Assembly (NCBI RefSeq): GCF_964204645.1
Contig: NC_134028.1
Coordinates: 25,394,153-25,458,152 of the forward strand
Source: Tubulanus polymorphus
Taxonomy: Eukaryota; Nemertea; Palaeonemertea; Tubulaniformes; Tubulanidae
Direction of reading: 5' to 3'
Length of the DNA stretch: 64,000 bases
The position numbers and the translations under genes are program-made. This document shows positions 22,573-35,681 of the stretch, in pieces. Under the pieces are notes generated by a model. It did no database searches, was not told where the DNA came from, and worked only from the letters and a program-made list of their open reading frames with translations. Position 1 is the stretch's first letter, and every line of letters starts with the position of its first letter.

Positions 22573-23814
22573 CATGTTTTACTCAGTAAATTGAATCGGA
22601 ACAAGTCAGGACTCAATGAAAGTGATGTCTTATCATCCGATGACGACTTGACCTAGTTTGACTGTTGCATCGATCCCTAGATTTTCATTACGTTTTTACT
22701 GGAAGAGAATCGAAACGTATTTTGCTACATAGTGCTACAAGAATCGAGAATTTATTTCCTGACGATAGTGTTAGTTTGGTAAGTTATATCTTAACGGGGT
22801 AAAGATAGTGTTACTATTAGACCGTTATCCACTGATGAACCGTATGCATATTTTTCTAAAATTCTACTTCGAAGTTCAGTAATTCCCGTCAATGTTCACC
22901 CCTTATCTATATCTCTCTCTCAACGGAGGACGGATTTTAGTCGTATGATTGTCAGTATCGTCTCAGGGGTTTGTGAAGAATTTCAGAATGGCTTACGATG
23001 TATAGCGAAACGTAGAACTTTGCATGACTTCTGTTTCGTGCTGGTGGAATATGGGTAAAATGAACGCACACATCGGGGGGAGGAGCTCCAGGGAGGCAGC
23101 ATCTGAGGGTCTTGCCGAATTTTTTAGGGCAAATTGATTAAAAGGCGGGCATTTTGGCAGTGGAGACAAAATTGTGCCTTTGCATTATAAAGTAAGTGCA
23201 GAAAGTGTCTTTAGAAATAAATAGGGTTGTCTAAAGGTCTTATGCGATATTCTCACAGGGTTCAAAGCGCTTCCTTAAGTACCTAACAGTGATTTCTTTT
23301 GAATAGATGTGAGTAAGGCCCTTAGAATGTGCTCACTTTTCGCAAAATATATCAAAAAGTGCTTACTTTTACAATTATTTGTTATGAAAAATGTCACTTC
23401 TGCCTTTTAAAAGTTCTTACTTTTATTATAAAAAAGTGCTTTTGCCTCGGCCTTGACTCCTGAGAACCCTGTCATTAAAAACCCCTATATCCACCCCTGT
23501 GAACAAAGATATGTATTCAAAATTATTTTTGAAATGCTGCTTCCATTTCGAGGCCTGTGATGAACCTTGAATTGCTCTTGTCCGATGTTTTACTGCCATC
23601 GCATTCACTTGAAAATCTTTAGGAAACTCAGTAAAAACCGTGTTTGATAATTTGAAAGTTGCTTCCGATTTCTTCCTCAATTGAACAGTATTTGGGAACG
23701 TCATTCATTTTACTTTTTAAGAGCCAAACTATGAACTTGTAGAGAATGTAGACTTTAAAAAAATATGCATATGCTTGTTATTACCTGTGCTAATCATTGG
23801 TGTGTTTAGAATAG

Positions 23815-24035
23815 TCATCCAACCTCGGCAGGGATTTCAACCTGATAGCATCCAGAAACATCGCCACGGTACAAATATCATTTATATATATATATATATA
23901 TCCATGGATTTACCACAGCCATTTCACAACAGGCAATACAAACCATCAGGCAGGGTCTTGTGCCATCCATGCCAGAGAGTCTCGCGATGCCCTCAGGTTT
24001 GAATCCCTATCCTGCCGAGGGAGGATGTTCAAAAG
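23815..24035. repeat. inverted pair of B-box-like repeats
   Basis: The left part reads CCTCGGCAGGGATTTCAACC and the right part AGGTTTGAATCCC then CTGCCGAGGGAGGATG, an inverted repeat of about 40 bp. A (TA)n run and CCATGGATTTACCAC lie between. The right arm fits a Pol III B box. It is either a MITE using tRNA-like ends or two SINE fragments head to head. Confidence 0.6.
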
Positions 24036-24335
24036 TGTGTAAATGAAATGTTATGTGTAGATATGAAACAAATGTTTAAAAATGATGTATATTTTGCCCT
24101 CGTTGTTGAATGTATTTTAGAAGTAAATGATATGAACATATTTTTGTGTAACAATGTAATAGTAATAGGTCTCACACATATCCTCATCAAATGTCTAAGA
24201 ATTCTATTGGCAATTCAACTTGTATATTTCTGTTTGTGCTGTACGTACATATCAGGCTCACTATCCTTTATGACTTGCCATCAGCTGATATGAAGGTCAG
24301 TGCGGGGTAAATTTGGCAAGTTTACCAATTGAATT

Positions 24336-24641
24336 CAGGGGGCAGATCCAGGGATGAACATAGGAGTCAACCCGATATAGAAGTTTGGTTAATAAGCAAA
24401 CCTCTTAAATCTTACACAGTTTTTTTTTAGGGCAAATTAGGAATTGAAAAAGCATTCTGGCAGAAATTTAGAAATTGCATTTTTCAGAATTTCCGACAAA
24501 ATTGTGCAACTGTCTGACGGAAAGTACCCTTTTAGTTTTCCCTTTCAGAAATTGTGTCTATTTTGACAGTTCACCTTTATTTTTAAAGGGCACTCAAACT
24601 TTTGAGGGTCATAGAGAAGTTTCCCTCTGGATCCGTCCCTG
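24336..24641. mobile_element. hAT-like MITE, family D
   Basis: Left end CAGGGGGCAGATCCAGGGA. Right end, as reverse complement, is CAGGGACGGATCCAGAGGG. The inner right end has 'gggtcatagagaagtttccctctgg', also seen in the copy at 28705-28973. CAG(G/T)GGCGGATC termini are typical of hAT-derived non-autonomous elements. About 306 bp, non-coding. Confidence 0.65.
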
Positions 24642-26961
24642 AAACTTTGTGTCTGGTTCTACCTGAATTTAAGATTCTGTTGACATTTACCGAAGCGTCA
24701 ACTGGGAAATACTTACTCGAAGAAGGCGGCAAACTTTACAAAATGTACTTCAGAAATGTACTTATTTCATCCAGAAGCACTCTCTAACATCATAGCCTTT
24801 GCTATTCATCAGGATATGTCTAATTTGAATTGATATGAATTTTTGACGTTCTTGACAAAGTTTCTCTTGCGCATGTCTCTCTTTTTTGTATCCGTTTAGG
24901 GCGGAGATTCAAAATGACAGTCACTCGGGTATTGAGCTAAACTATAAATGGCTACAATAATCATATTTCCCTGTTGTCTCGAAAAGTATTCATTGTATTC
25001 GGAAATATTATACATCGCGTTCTAAACTTGATAGTGATTGGCGTCAAATTTTGTCTGGACGACTTTGTATGAAAACTATACCAACTAACTGTCCATCCTA
25101 TTCTTATCGCTTAGAGATCGTGTGGCTTTGTGGCTTTATAGTTCGTTTGCTAAACAGCGCTGAAGACTTGCCATATATATATAACAAAATAGTTCACAAA
25201 CTTCCAGGGTCAGTCAAGCTAATCACTTGTTGTCTATAATATAGGGATAGTTGTTGAATATGAGATGATCCACCATGGTGAAAACAGAACAGTGTGAGAC
25301 TTTGAATTGAATACATGTGATATTTTTACTACTATCGAATGGAGGGGGATTGTGTTCATATCACGGAACTAGAGGTCATTTCACAGAACGACTTGACATT
25401 TCATTAAAGAAAAATCAGTATTGCGAAAGACTATGTAGTGAAACTAATTTTATGGCCCCCTGAGGTTATTACAACAGAAATTTCATTGAAATATATACTT
25501 ACACCAAAAGTTGCTGATTTTAAGCGTTGGGAAAAGTGGTGTTCTGTGTGTGCGTACTTCATGAATGGACCTTCATTGATTTTAGGTCGTAGTAGACCTG
25601 AGGATGATAAAGACGAGATATAGGAGTCATTGATCCCTGAATGTTTAGTTTGGGAGACCTTACCTGCTTGAAATACTACAATATAACCCTTGCTCACGTC
25701 TAATGTTGTTATATTTTTGTCGTGAGCTCAAAAACTTGATCAGTTAATTTCTGTAATCGGTGTTCGCTGTTTTTTGCCCAAAAAAGATGTTATCTATATG
25801 AATAGGGGAAATGTTTTGTTATGATATTCGATGAAATGATCGGTGTAATTTTTGTATTGAAATAATGACACACAAGCGTGATAGAGAGATAGCAAGAGAG
25901 AGAGAGCGACGTCTATTAATATAGTATGCTTCTTACTGAGTGTTTTTACTATAAATTTAAAACGGTCTGTGATAAAAAAAAGTTTCTCAAGAACACGATC
26001 CAAAGACATGACGAACAGGGCTTGTAGTGTTAATCTGACTTTTTACTAAGTAATTGTATGAATATAACGACAGAGTATGAGCTTGTTATGGATATAATAT
26101 AACATTTGGTGCTGTGTATTCATTGTTGATGATGAAATTGTATGCACATGACGAATATGGCTTCTATAAAACTCGCCGCGCTAATTTGTTGTCCATCAGT
26201 TGCCGATAGATAACGTTTGTTACTGGAGCATTCATGACGTAGGTTTAATCGTTTGCTGATTTTCTCCGAATAACTATTGGCCAGTAATTCCATGAATGCT
26301 CTTAGCTTCGGCTCCACTCCGTTCTCAGCTATTCATCGATGATTGTTCGGACGACGCCCCCTGGTGAATCGTGTACTAAGTTTTCGAAGGATAATATTCG
26401 AAGTAAATCTAGCGCTTGGTGACAGCGCCGAAATCTGGGCCCAGTTAGTCACAAAAGTATAAATTCAAATGGTTGGGCTATTATTTATCGTTTCTTCTAT
26501 GGTGTATTCCAAAAAAAAATCTTACTTAGAAATCGAACAACTTCAGTACTGAGCCGATTACCTAACAGACGATATGTTGAAAATTTGCCCACTCTAATTC
26601 AAGTGATTACGTCCCCATTGTTCATGCAAAGGGTCGACTTGTGATTTTAGTTATCGGTTTAGTTGTTCGTGTTTTCAAAAAAAAAATTCCATTTGGAAAC
26701 CACCAATACTGCGTCCAGGGGAAAATGATGTACCGGTAGTCGAACTGATAGTTTGTTGTCGGTAGATGTTTTACATGGCTAAACTCTGTTCGTTAATTTT
26801 GCAAATATTTAACCAATATTTTGGTGTTCGTTGTTTGTTACTCAATATAGATCGTAGTCGGCTTCAGCTTCAAGTTTTACGGATAATGAACTTGCATTGA
26901 AAACGTATATCCTAGGATTAAAAAGGTGCTGTTGATGCTTCCAAAAACTGTACGTTACGAT

Positions 26962-26962
26962 G

Positions 26963-27009
<47 letters not shown>
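26962..27009. repeat. (ATT)n microsatellite
   Basis: Sixteen or so ATT units. Confidence 0.95.
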
Positions 27010-27356
27010 CATTATGATTTATATTATTACCAGGTTGAAATACTGAATATCGTTGAAATAAGAATTTGAAAATGTTTTCTAATGTGCTTCGTGTTTTTTT
27101 CAAAAAAGCCATATCTGAGTTTTCATGTTCATGCCTTATATATGAAAACCATGTATATATCTATATGTAGAAATGTGAAGATAAGGACGAATAGATAGAA
27201 AAACAACTCGTTATTAGGATAAGAATGTGAAGTTGACATCAGTAGAGTTTGTTCGCTACCTAAGTAACGATGAAAATGCATCTTGTGAAAAATGAATTGT
27301 AGTAATAGTTTATATAATCAAAAGCCTGCTTTATACGAATTGTAGTTTAGATAACA

Positions 27357-27570
27357 TTAACCCTTTCAGTGTGTCAGTATAAATCAGTCATGGAATTTGC
27401 GAGTACACTGCACCGCGGTGTATCGATGCTATTAGCAGTTTTTATCTGTATTGAAAGATGGCAACGCCTGTCAAACATAATGAAATATTAATAATTAACA
27501 TTACACATTGTCGATGCACTAAAGCGGTATGCCCATTCAACACACCGGGGTAGTCAGCACTGAAAGGGTT
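27357..27570. mobile_element. TTAA-type MITE, short complete copy
   Basis: Left end TTAACCCTTTCAGTG and right end CAGCACTGAAAGGGTT are inverted repeats. The interior has GCACCGCGGTGTATCG and 'aaatattaataattaac'. 214 bp, shorter than the 57094 copy. Confidence 0.8.
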
Positions 27571-27711
27571 GTGAATTCATCATTGAAAATGAAAAATTTA
27601 ATTTTTTGGTAAATGGATTATTCGTTTTCAATCATAAATCTGTTGAGTGGGCTTTTGATCATATACACATTATCCGTTCACCACGTCCTATTGTGGCTTT
27701 TCTATTTCTAT

Positions 27712-27717
27712 AATAAA
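27712..27717 (+). terminator. candidate distal poly(A) signal
   Basis: AATAAA in 'ctataataaatgtttgttg', followed by GT-rich sequence. It is a plausible distal end of the zinc finger transcript, more than 7 kb after the stop codon; unproven. Confidence 0.3.
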
Positions 27718-27768
27718 TGTTTGTTGAAAGTTGCTGTTATCTTTGATGATATATTGTAGGTGTTCACT

Positions 27769-27769
27769 T

Positions 27770-27800
<31 letters not shown>

Positions 27801-27817
27801 CTATTATTATTATTATC
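27769..27817. repeat. (ATT)n-type microsatellite
   Basis: Interrupted ATT/ATC run just after the candidate poly(A) signal at 27712. Confidence 0.9.
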
Positions 27818-28603
27818 AGATGTTTAATTTTTGGTCATTGAATTTGTGTGATTTGTTGATGAATAACAAGGTAATCTACTATAGAGTCTAATATTTTATA
27901 TATATATATGAATATTATATGTGCGAGAAGTAATTGTTTGTACGTTCATTCTCGAACCTGAAATGTGCCTAAAGTCGGTAAGAAGTGTAATACACAGGCG
28001 CAGATCCAGTAGGCTTTGTACAAGACGCTTAAATGTTTTTGAGTTGCCCTTTTCTGAATGAACCAACTTTTTACTGCCTTATGTATTTGGAATCATATAA
28101 ACTTTTCGCATTATCAGTCGGACAAGGACTACTCAGTAGTGCTTTAAAATGCATTTCAGCCAACCTTGAGTTTTCAAATGCGACGTTAATACGCTTCCAA
28201 GTATTTATATGCCTTTTCGATGTCATCAGATATTTCGTTAAAATGTGCCGAAAGACCGTCAAAATAGTCGTTGGATCTGGCCCTGGTGTACGATCAAGAC
28301 GTAAGGTCTACATCGAGGTGATCTTAGAGATGTTGCGAAAAACCTAAAAACTGTGATTTAGAAAAAGAGAATTTATGAGAAGAGCTGCGCTGGCGTCTTT
28401 TGCTGGCTCTGCAGTTTGGGTTTGAGTATGGTTTGATGTTTGTTCTCATCAGAGTCTTATGCATCTTCGTAAAAAGTAGTATTGTAAACTAAACTGACCT
28501 CATCCGGCAATGGAAAATCAAACTCTCGATTGGAACATGGACGGTAGACTCGGCTCCTTCGCAGTTGTAGCGTCATAACTGGAATTGAAATCAGGACTAG
28601 TTT

Positions 28604-28692
28604 CACAGTTGTGAGTTAGTGATGACGCTTGAGTTGAAATTAGTTCATTTTCGATGAGTTAACTCAAAGTCAAATTGTAATGCACAACTGTG
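28604..28692. repeat. small foldback element
   Basis: Ends CACAGTTGTG and CACAACTGTG are exact complements. The interior GTTAGTTCATTTTCGATGAG... matches the insert nested in the TTAA MITE at 9002-9402 and resembles 63278-63373. Confidence 0.65.
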
Positions 28693-28704
28693 TTGATCTA
28701 GGTT

Positions 28705-28973
28705 CAGGGATATCTGAAAGGCAGAATCGGGGTTGGATCTGGGGCCATTCTCTGAGGGTCTAAACCAAATTTGTGTATGGCTGATTTATTGCGTACAAAG
28801 TTTTGCAGAATATTCAACAAAAGTTGGGCCTATGTTTTTTACAGAATGAGCCATTTTCAGATATTTTTTTCCCAACAACCTTTTTCACATAAAATGTATC
28901 CATATAGATAGGGGGCGGTCAAAGTTTCTAGGGTCATACAGAAGTCTCATAAGTCCCTGTGGATGCAGCCCTG
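28705..28973. mobile_element. hAT-like MITE, family D, diverged
   Basis: Shares the right end 'gggtcatacagaagtctc...gtggatgcagccctg' with 24336-24641. The left end is eroded near CAGGGATATCTG and GGTTGGATCTGGGG. Confidence 0.45.
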
Positions 28974-29861
28974 AAATTGATTTTCCTAGTTGACCTGATA
29001 CCGAGAGAAGCAATGAGTCTACCGTATACTGTGACGACTCGTAAGTACCGCAGGTTTTTACTAAAAAAAAGTGATCAGGGTTTTATTAAATCTTGTACAT
29101 TAAGAGCCTTAGAATTTTTTAGTGCTGGGTCTAGATTTTAAAAACTAATTGAAAACACGCGGGCACTAATCTCATGTTCTTATTATACGCATGGTTTTCA
29201 CGTATGAAATGTCATTAACAATTTCAACGCGAATATCTGATAGGATACCCTCATTAACACGATTACCTCAATGTGACAAAATGGACCCCGTCCAGATAGT
29301 GAATTAATAGCAAAATTAAACTGTATTAAAATACCTTTAAATCCCAGGGTATCAATCCTTATAATAGGGTCATTTCGTTTTGACTTTAATTTAGAAGCGG
29401 CAAAATGTCGAATTAATTAACTTAATTTCATAATTATCGCATAAGATCAGTTCTTCTCTTTTATTGTACGGTTTGTTTTGAATTTGGCCTTGGGCCACTC
29501 ATTTGACACCGGGAGGTTTATGCAACGTTTCTGTTACCGAAAAAAGGACCCCAATGATGTTTTCTTGTACTTTCATTTTGACTTTGGGGGACGGGGGTGT
29601 TTTTTTAGTATGAAGGTAATGACAAGATTAATCATTATGCCTTTCTTTGTTATGTTATATAAACGTAATACGGAGTCATTTTGTCTTCCTCGCCGGGTTC
29701 TAAACCCACCTATTTTTCATCAGAGATTTCAGTTCAACTGTAAACAGTGTTCGTTGCATTTATTTCCAGTTGGATTTTTCGTTGATAGTTGTTATAATTA
29801 TTCTACTGATTATGTTGATTTGTATAAACGGTTCTCTAATACAGTTTATGTGATGCATATG

Positions 29862-29930
29862 TATAAATATAAATATATATATATATATATGTATGTATAA
29901 GAATATATATATATATTATATGATATAATG
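29862..29930. repeat. (AT)n microsatellite
   Basis: Interrupted AT dinucleotide run. Confidence 0.95.
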
Positions 29931-31569
29931 ATGTAGTGTTTTTAAATTGCAATGTGCAGAGTGTAAAAAAAAAATGTCGGCGCTATCAAAAATACTGTTA
30001 TATTTGTGAAATATATTATTAAAAATGACGTGCATATAGAATATTTGTTTAGTTCCTTGTTCCTCCTCTCGCCGAGGACGTTCAAACGCTGTCAAGAAAC
30101 ATTTACCATCTGGAGTGTAGAAGCTTGGTGGCATCTTTCCCCGGTAGACAGGAGATTGTGCAGAACCCTTTGCCCACTCTTCCCATACACTGAGGAGGAG
30201 GACACCTTTTTGGCCGCATCGTCAGAACAGTTAGTTGTTACAGTGAAATCATGGACTATGGGTGATTTTTGAGTGGTTGGTTCATGGACTCTTCGTTGTT
30301 TTACCGTTTGGTTTAACAAGAGTCCATGATTTCACTAGTATTACTACGTACAATAACTAGTTCAGGACTTGTTGAACGGAACACTTGTCCCGATGCATCT
30401 TAAATTCCCATCATATTATGTATGATACGTGACTCGATTTTCATACGCAATATTTTGCAGATTTAAGCCCATCTCCCCAAGGAGGGCCAAGTTTGACCCT
30501 AATCGTTAATGGTAGGCTTTACGATCTGATGGGCAACCGATCATAGAGCCTATACCACTAACGATTACACGTCCCATGAAAATAGAAAAAGGTACGTTTT
30601 TACAAGAAGAGGCAGATAATCATCAACACAAAGACACACCATTCTTCACGATTTCATCTTTATCGCCTGGAAACTAATCTCAAAGCGGTAGATTTTCTAG
30701 AAAGCACTATAATGCATCAGTACTTCATTTATTGCCCTGAAATTGCGTAAGATAATAAAGTGGTTCATGTTTCGAGGAAGACCCCTCGCGTTGTTGTCGT
30801 GAATTGTGCCCTTTTTGTAAGTTGTTCTACCCTCAACAGTAGTCCATGGATCCACCCCTGTCGGCGCCCATATGGAGATTGCCGTGTTGGTTCCAATGTG
30901 ACTCCCCTGCCCTTGTTCTCTGTCGGACTTGGAGAAGGGATTGGTTGTATGTTGCGTGGACTCATGGATGGACTCACAGTCTTATGGATATATTTTTTGA
31001 AATAAAACTCGAAGAGCCAATGGGAATGACCTTAATTCATTAAGTTTCCATTTGAAAGTGATCGGCTGCCTCAGACGCTCTGTTTTTGCACATGTCATTA
31101 GATCTTCCAAGCCTGCTTTTTAGGTGTCAGAATAGTATCTGCAGCTGACATCAGAGTACTGTGCAGTATAATTTTACTGCAACTTTTCAAACTTTTTATA
31201 ACCACTCGCAGCCAAACATGATTCCACAGATCGTCAATTTACAAGTCTAGTAACCTTCACGGAATTGTATACGTAAGAACTATCCCTTTTTTATTTGGTG
31301 TAGCTGTAGGTGTTACGTAAGTTCATCCGTGTTCATTTTACTTGTTTTGAAAGGTCAGAATTAATATCAGATATCAGACTAGTCATTATAACCAGTAAGG
31401 TAATACAGTCTGTTTGCATGACTGTGCATGGCGAGAAAATGGTACAGTACCTGTGCACATTCAGCTTGAATTTAAGGGCAGGGCCGTAGTTAGCATTTGA
31501 GTTTAGGGAGGGGCAGAGAAACCCGAAAGGGGAATTCTATAGGATAATTCTACAGTAATTATCAATAAA

Positions 31570-31720
31570 GCAAATCTAGTAGACTGGTTACCGGTCTCTA
31601 TCTTCAATTCTGTCGCTATCTTCAATCTCCATTGAAAGGGACAGGCAACCAGTCTATACCGTGCCAATCTCGATGCCATCAGGTTCGAATCCCTCCCTGG
31701 GGGAGGATGGGCAAAAATCC
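31570..31720 (+). repeat. tRNA B-box-like repeat with local inverted repeat
   Basis: Contains CATCAGGTTCGAATCCC (B-box match) and GGGAGGATGGGC, as in 24035. Upstream, 'agtagactggttaccggt' and 'ggcaaccagtctatacc' form an inverted pair. Confidence 0.45.
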
Positions 31721-31924
31721 TCTACCTTTCAACTTCAAGTGAAGAGCTCGTGGTGATTTCAGCGTCTAAATCCAACAAACGATACATCAATGAAGCACAA
31801 CATCTTATATTTTGTTCATAACCAGATTCATCAAATGAACGTATTCCGAGCTTAGGAGAGCAAAATTTGCAGAAAAATGGATACGTGAATGAATTATGGG
31901 TGAAATTTCCAAATCGTTAGGGTT

Positions 31925-32193
31925 GGGGTGACTGGCAGGGTCGGGCTATGGGTGATTTACTGGTAGGGTCGGGCTATTGGGTGATTAACTAGAAGGTCGG
32001 GATCATGGATGATTTACTGCTGAATAGAGGATGTACACTAGGGGTGTCCCAGGTTTGAAACCTAGTAATTACTGACACTGATTCAGAGTGGTCCTGATAC
32101 TGAATAGAGGATGTACAGGGGTGTCCCGGGTTCGAAACCACTAATTACTGATACTGATTCAGAGTGGTCCAGATGCTGAACAAAGGATGTACC
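31925..32193. repeat. two adjacent tandem repeats (about 32 bp and 78 bp)
   Basis: 31925-32020 holds three copies of a unit with CAGGGTCGGGCTATGGGTGA. 32020-32193 holds two full and one partial copy of a 78-bp unit with GAATAGAGGATGTACA, a B-box-like GGTTCGAAACC and GATTCAGAGTGGTCC. Confidence 0.8.
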
Positions 32194-32449
32194 GTGGATT
32201 AGCGGATTTTTCATACACTAATGTGAATTGTCTCTGGCAACCAAGAGTCTACTGCCAGAGTCAGTTCGTGTTAGTTTATGCAAATCCAAGCATAGTGAAT
32301 CTTAAAAATTGGCAGAACGTAGCATCACAACCACTGACTGGTGAACTAATTAAGTTCAGAGTAGCTAATTAACTAAGCAAACAAAGAGTTTCTAACAATT
32401 ATATTTACTCTCATACAACAATTATACAAAATGCCAGGTGTGCTCGAGG

Positions 32450-34330
32450 AATTATAACTTAAGTTCCTCAAACAGGTGGACTGTTTTTCAAAAACAGTCA
32501 AACCATGGACGTATAAACTAAAAACTAGAGTTTATACGCCCATGGTCCAAGCAAAGACTCTAAAAGAGAAACGTCTATAGCACACAACCATGGACTCTAA
32601 ACTGTGAGAGTGCATGGCTCCCCGCACTAAAACCAGAGATATACCTGGCCGAATACCCTGGAAAGCGTAAGATTTAATGAATTGTTTACCTGGCCGGCCG
32701 CCTATCTACCTTAGACCTTACATTACTTTTTTTTAAATCATGATCAAGCTAACCATAACAGACACGGCAGATAGAAATTAACTCATTACAAATTTCATTG
32801 ATTTATGAAATTACCCGGCCGATCAGGAAAAACAAGGTATTATCATTAGCCTTTTAATGACTTAGATTATCCAAAATATAAGATTACTAGCTTTTAATAT
32901 ACTAGCTTTTTAATATACTACATCATGGAAGGTATTTCAAGGTTTTATTCACCAAAAACATTTCCACTGCAACTGATTCATACAATTTGAATCAATAGGA
33001 AAATAACAAAATTACACACAGAATTGTAAACCTTGATCCATAAAACACCAACAATTAGGACTAGTCTGAATGTCTAAGACTATTAATTTGACATTCATGA
33101 AGTCACTGGGCATAAGTGACACTTGGTTATTTCATGAAATATGAAGCATTCAATCATATCAACTATTCAAATGACAATGTAAGAGAGATTTAAGATATTG
33201 TATTTATACAAAAAAAAACTGCATAACATATCTCCAACATATAAACATTAAAACTGGACATAAAACAAATTCACTCTCTCAAATAATCAATCTCTGATTT
33301 CATTTCATTAACATTATTTTTACAAGAAAACTGAAATTTTGCAAACTTTGCTTTGTATTCAAGGAATTATCATGTATAAGTCCTTCATTAACAAATGGGT
33401 GAACTGTATTCGAAAAACATGAAAGCATTAAAACCATAGATAAAACCAACAGATTCACAGTGGAAAGCTTGAGATTAACTAATTAACTAATCAATCTTTA
33501 TTTTCATTAACATTATTTTACAAGATAACTAGAGTTTTGCCAACTTTGCCGAGATTTTCAAACATTATCAACGTTATTTTCTCCACATTGTTTCGTTTAA
33601 TGAAAAGTATTTTGAAGGTTTTTTAATTAAGATATATTGAGTATCATGATATAGATATTGTTCAACTATCCATATGAATATAGCTAGGTAAATCACAAAT
33701 AACTGATCGCTAAAATATCTACAATTATCTACTTTTTTCAATATTTGAAATGGTCTAGTGCCTTAATTCTAAGCACTGCCAGCTGGCTAGCACTGGAACC
33801 TCTATAACCAGCGCACATAAAACCTGTACAACATTGTATGCATGAGTTATGAAAAATAAATATACTATATATAGCCATTGTAAAACTGACAATCAAAACA
33901 GGACAATTTACTAATCAACACTGTTCATATATCCTCATTTATAAAAACTACTGCTCCACTTTATTTGATAGGACCTCAGTTTGATGGTTGCTATAAACTG
34001 AACTGACCAATCGAAAAGTTTTAAGATGAATAATGAACACGTATGTGTCGTTTTATTCTCATGACAAAATTACACCTTGCTAAATGACAGGTATTTAATC
34101 GAGGAATTAACTTGTAAGTTCCTAGTAAACAAATGAACTGCACTTTAAAAACAGCTCAACATAAAAGAGACAAATCCTACTAAGTCATCCTGGAAAGCTT
34201 AGAATTAACTTAACGTTCTAAATTTCATGTTCATTAACATCATTTTTACTAGACAACTAGAATTTTCGCTGCACCTTGTCTTAACTAAACATTTTCAAAC
34301 ATTATCAGTTCACTCATTTAATTCAATGTT
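32450..34330. repeat. degenerate long-period repeat
   Basis: The phrase 'gaggaattaacttgtaagttcct' recurs in diverged form at 32450, 33359 and 34099. 'ttcattaacattatttttaca' followed by 'gaaaactgaaattttgcaaactttg' recurs at about 33310, 33500 and 34235. The spacing 33359-34099 and 33465-34195 is about 730-740 bp, so this is an old duplication series. AT-rich and non-coding. Confidence 0.6.
32503..32545. repeat. palindrome, second copy of the 7453 hairpin
   Basis: CCATGGACGTATAAACT and AGTTTATACGCCCATGG form a 17-bp stem with one mismatch. The arm sequence is the same as at 7453-7498. Confidence 0.85.
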
Positions 34331-35681
34331 ATTTCAGGGAAAACATGACAATAATTTTACTATCGATAACTGATCATGTTCATAGCTGTTTAACATTCTT
34401 TCTAAAAAAGAGTAAAATGTATCTCCCAGATATTATCCCTAAAACAATTAACAGTTACAGCAGTGATAGGGTGTGATATATAGGTAAAAGGACGCCTGAT
34501 CTTTCATCAGTTATTCGAAGCATTCTATCGAATCAATTATTTTTTAGTGTGTTTGATTTAGTTAAGGTTTATGGTTATTTGTTTTGTTTATTACTAACTG
34601 ATCCGATAGAACACTAAAAACAACAACAGAAAAGATCTCAAGAGGTTGGGAAACACGGAGAAGGTTGTTCTATGAAAGAAGAACCTTTAATAATTAGATT
34701 AAGTTGATGGGAAAAAATTCCTGATGACGGAGCCCTATATTAACTTATTGTTTGTTGGTTTTGTTTATTTTTTTATTACTTAGTTTTATTTGTTTTTTTT
34801 ATATTATTTATTTTGTTATGTATTTTTGTTTATTTTTTTTAATTATGTTCTCTGTATTTTGTACTATTTATTACTATTTACATCAGGAATTTTTTACTGG
34901 TGAGATTATGGGCTCACTTAAAAAAGTGCTACAAATTCACTGCTGCACCTAAATAATAGTTTCCTTATTGAACACCCCGATTTGAAGTTAAGTGATCATT
35001 AGTATGAAAGCCACTCAACCTAATGATATGAATGACGATGAAAGAAGTTAAAACAGCTATAAACAAAATTAAAACGATCAAAATTACTGCTGGCCATTAT
35101 TATTTATTCCTTTATATATTACATTATTCCTAGTATTACCTCTCATAACTCTATGGATACAATATACTACGATATAAGTTTCATATAGGCCTAACTAGTA
35201 GCTAGGATCACCTACATGGAAGCACAATTCTCTATATGTGAAAATCAAGATATTCTACTCATTAGTCAAATCGCTTTAACGGGCCTTAAAATTATGGCAT
35301 CAAAAAATAAATCAACGCTTTGGTATATAAACTTATTATTTGTACACAGAACACTGCCCAATATTATATGGTTTCCTTAACTATACGTGATGATATTCGA
35401 GGGGCGTAGCCAGTTTGTGGCTATAAAAAATTTCATGCATTCTCAGTCCGCAGATCCGAGACACGACCCGAGAGAGCCGCGCTGCCAGAATCCCACCTTG
35501 TAGTATACCGGACCAGTGTCACACCAGGGCTAGGTGGGGAGTTTTACAGAACCTAGTGGATGACAGCAATAAAATCACGACCACCGTTGATACAATGCCG
35601 GACTGCCACAATTTGTCACAATTAATTTTGATGGAGGATGGATGATAGGCCAATATCCCTATATAAACAAGAATCTTTTTT

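Larger units (their letters stand above)
20550..27735 (+). other. 3' UTR and/or intergenic sequence
   Basis: Non-coding. Several AATAAA hexamers occur, for example near 23215 and at 27712. The latter is followed by a GT-rich stretch and is the best distal 3' end, which would give an unusually long 7-kb UTR. It holds a 46-bp tandem repeat, a large hairpin, inverted B-box repeats, hAT-like MITEs and microsatellites, listed separately. No other gene is recognised. Confidence 0.4.

Noticed and set aside
29478-29900. 140-residue open frame
   Set aside because: Ends in an AT microsatellite, lacks similarity and splice context, and has unremarkable AT-rich composition.
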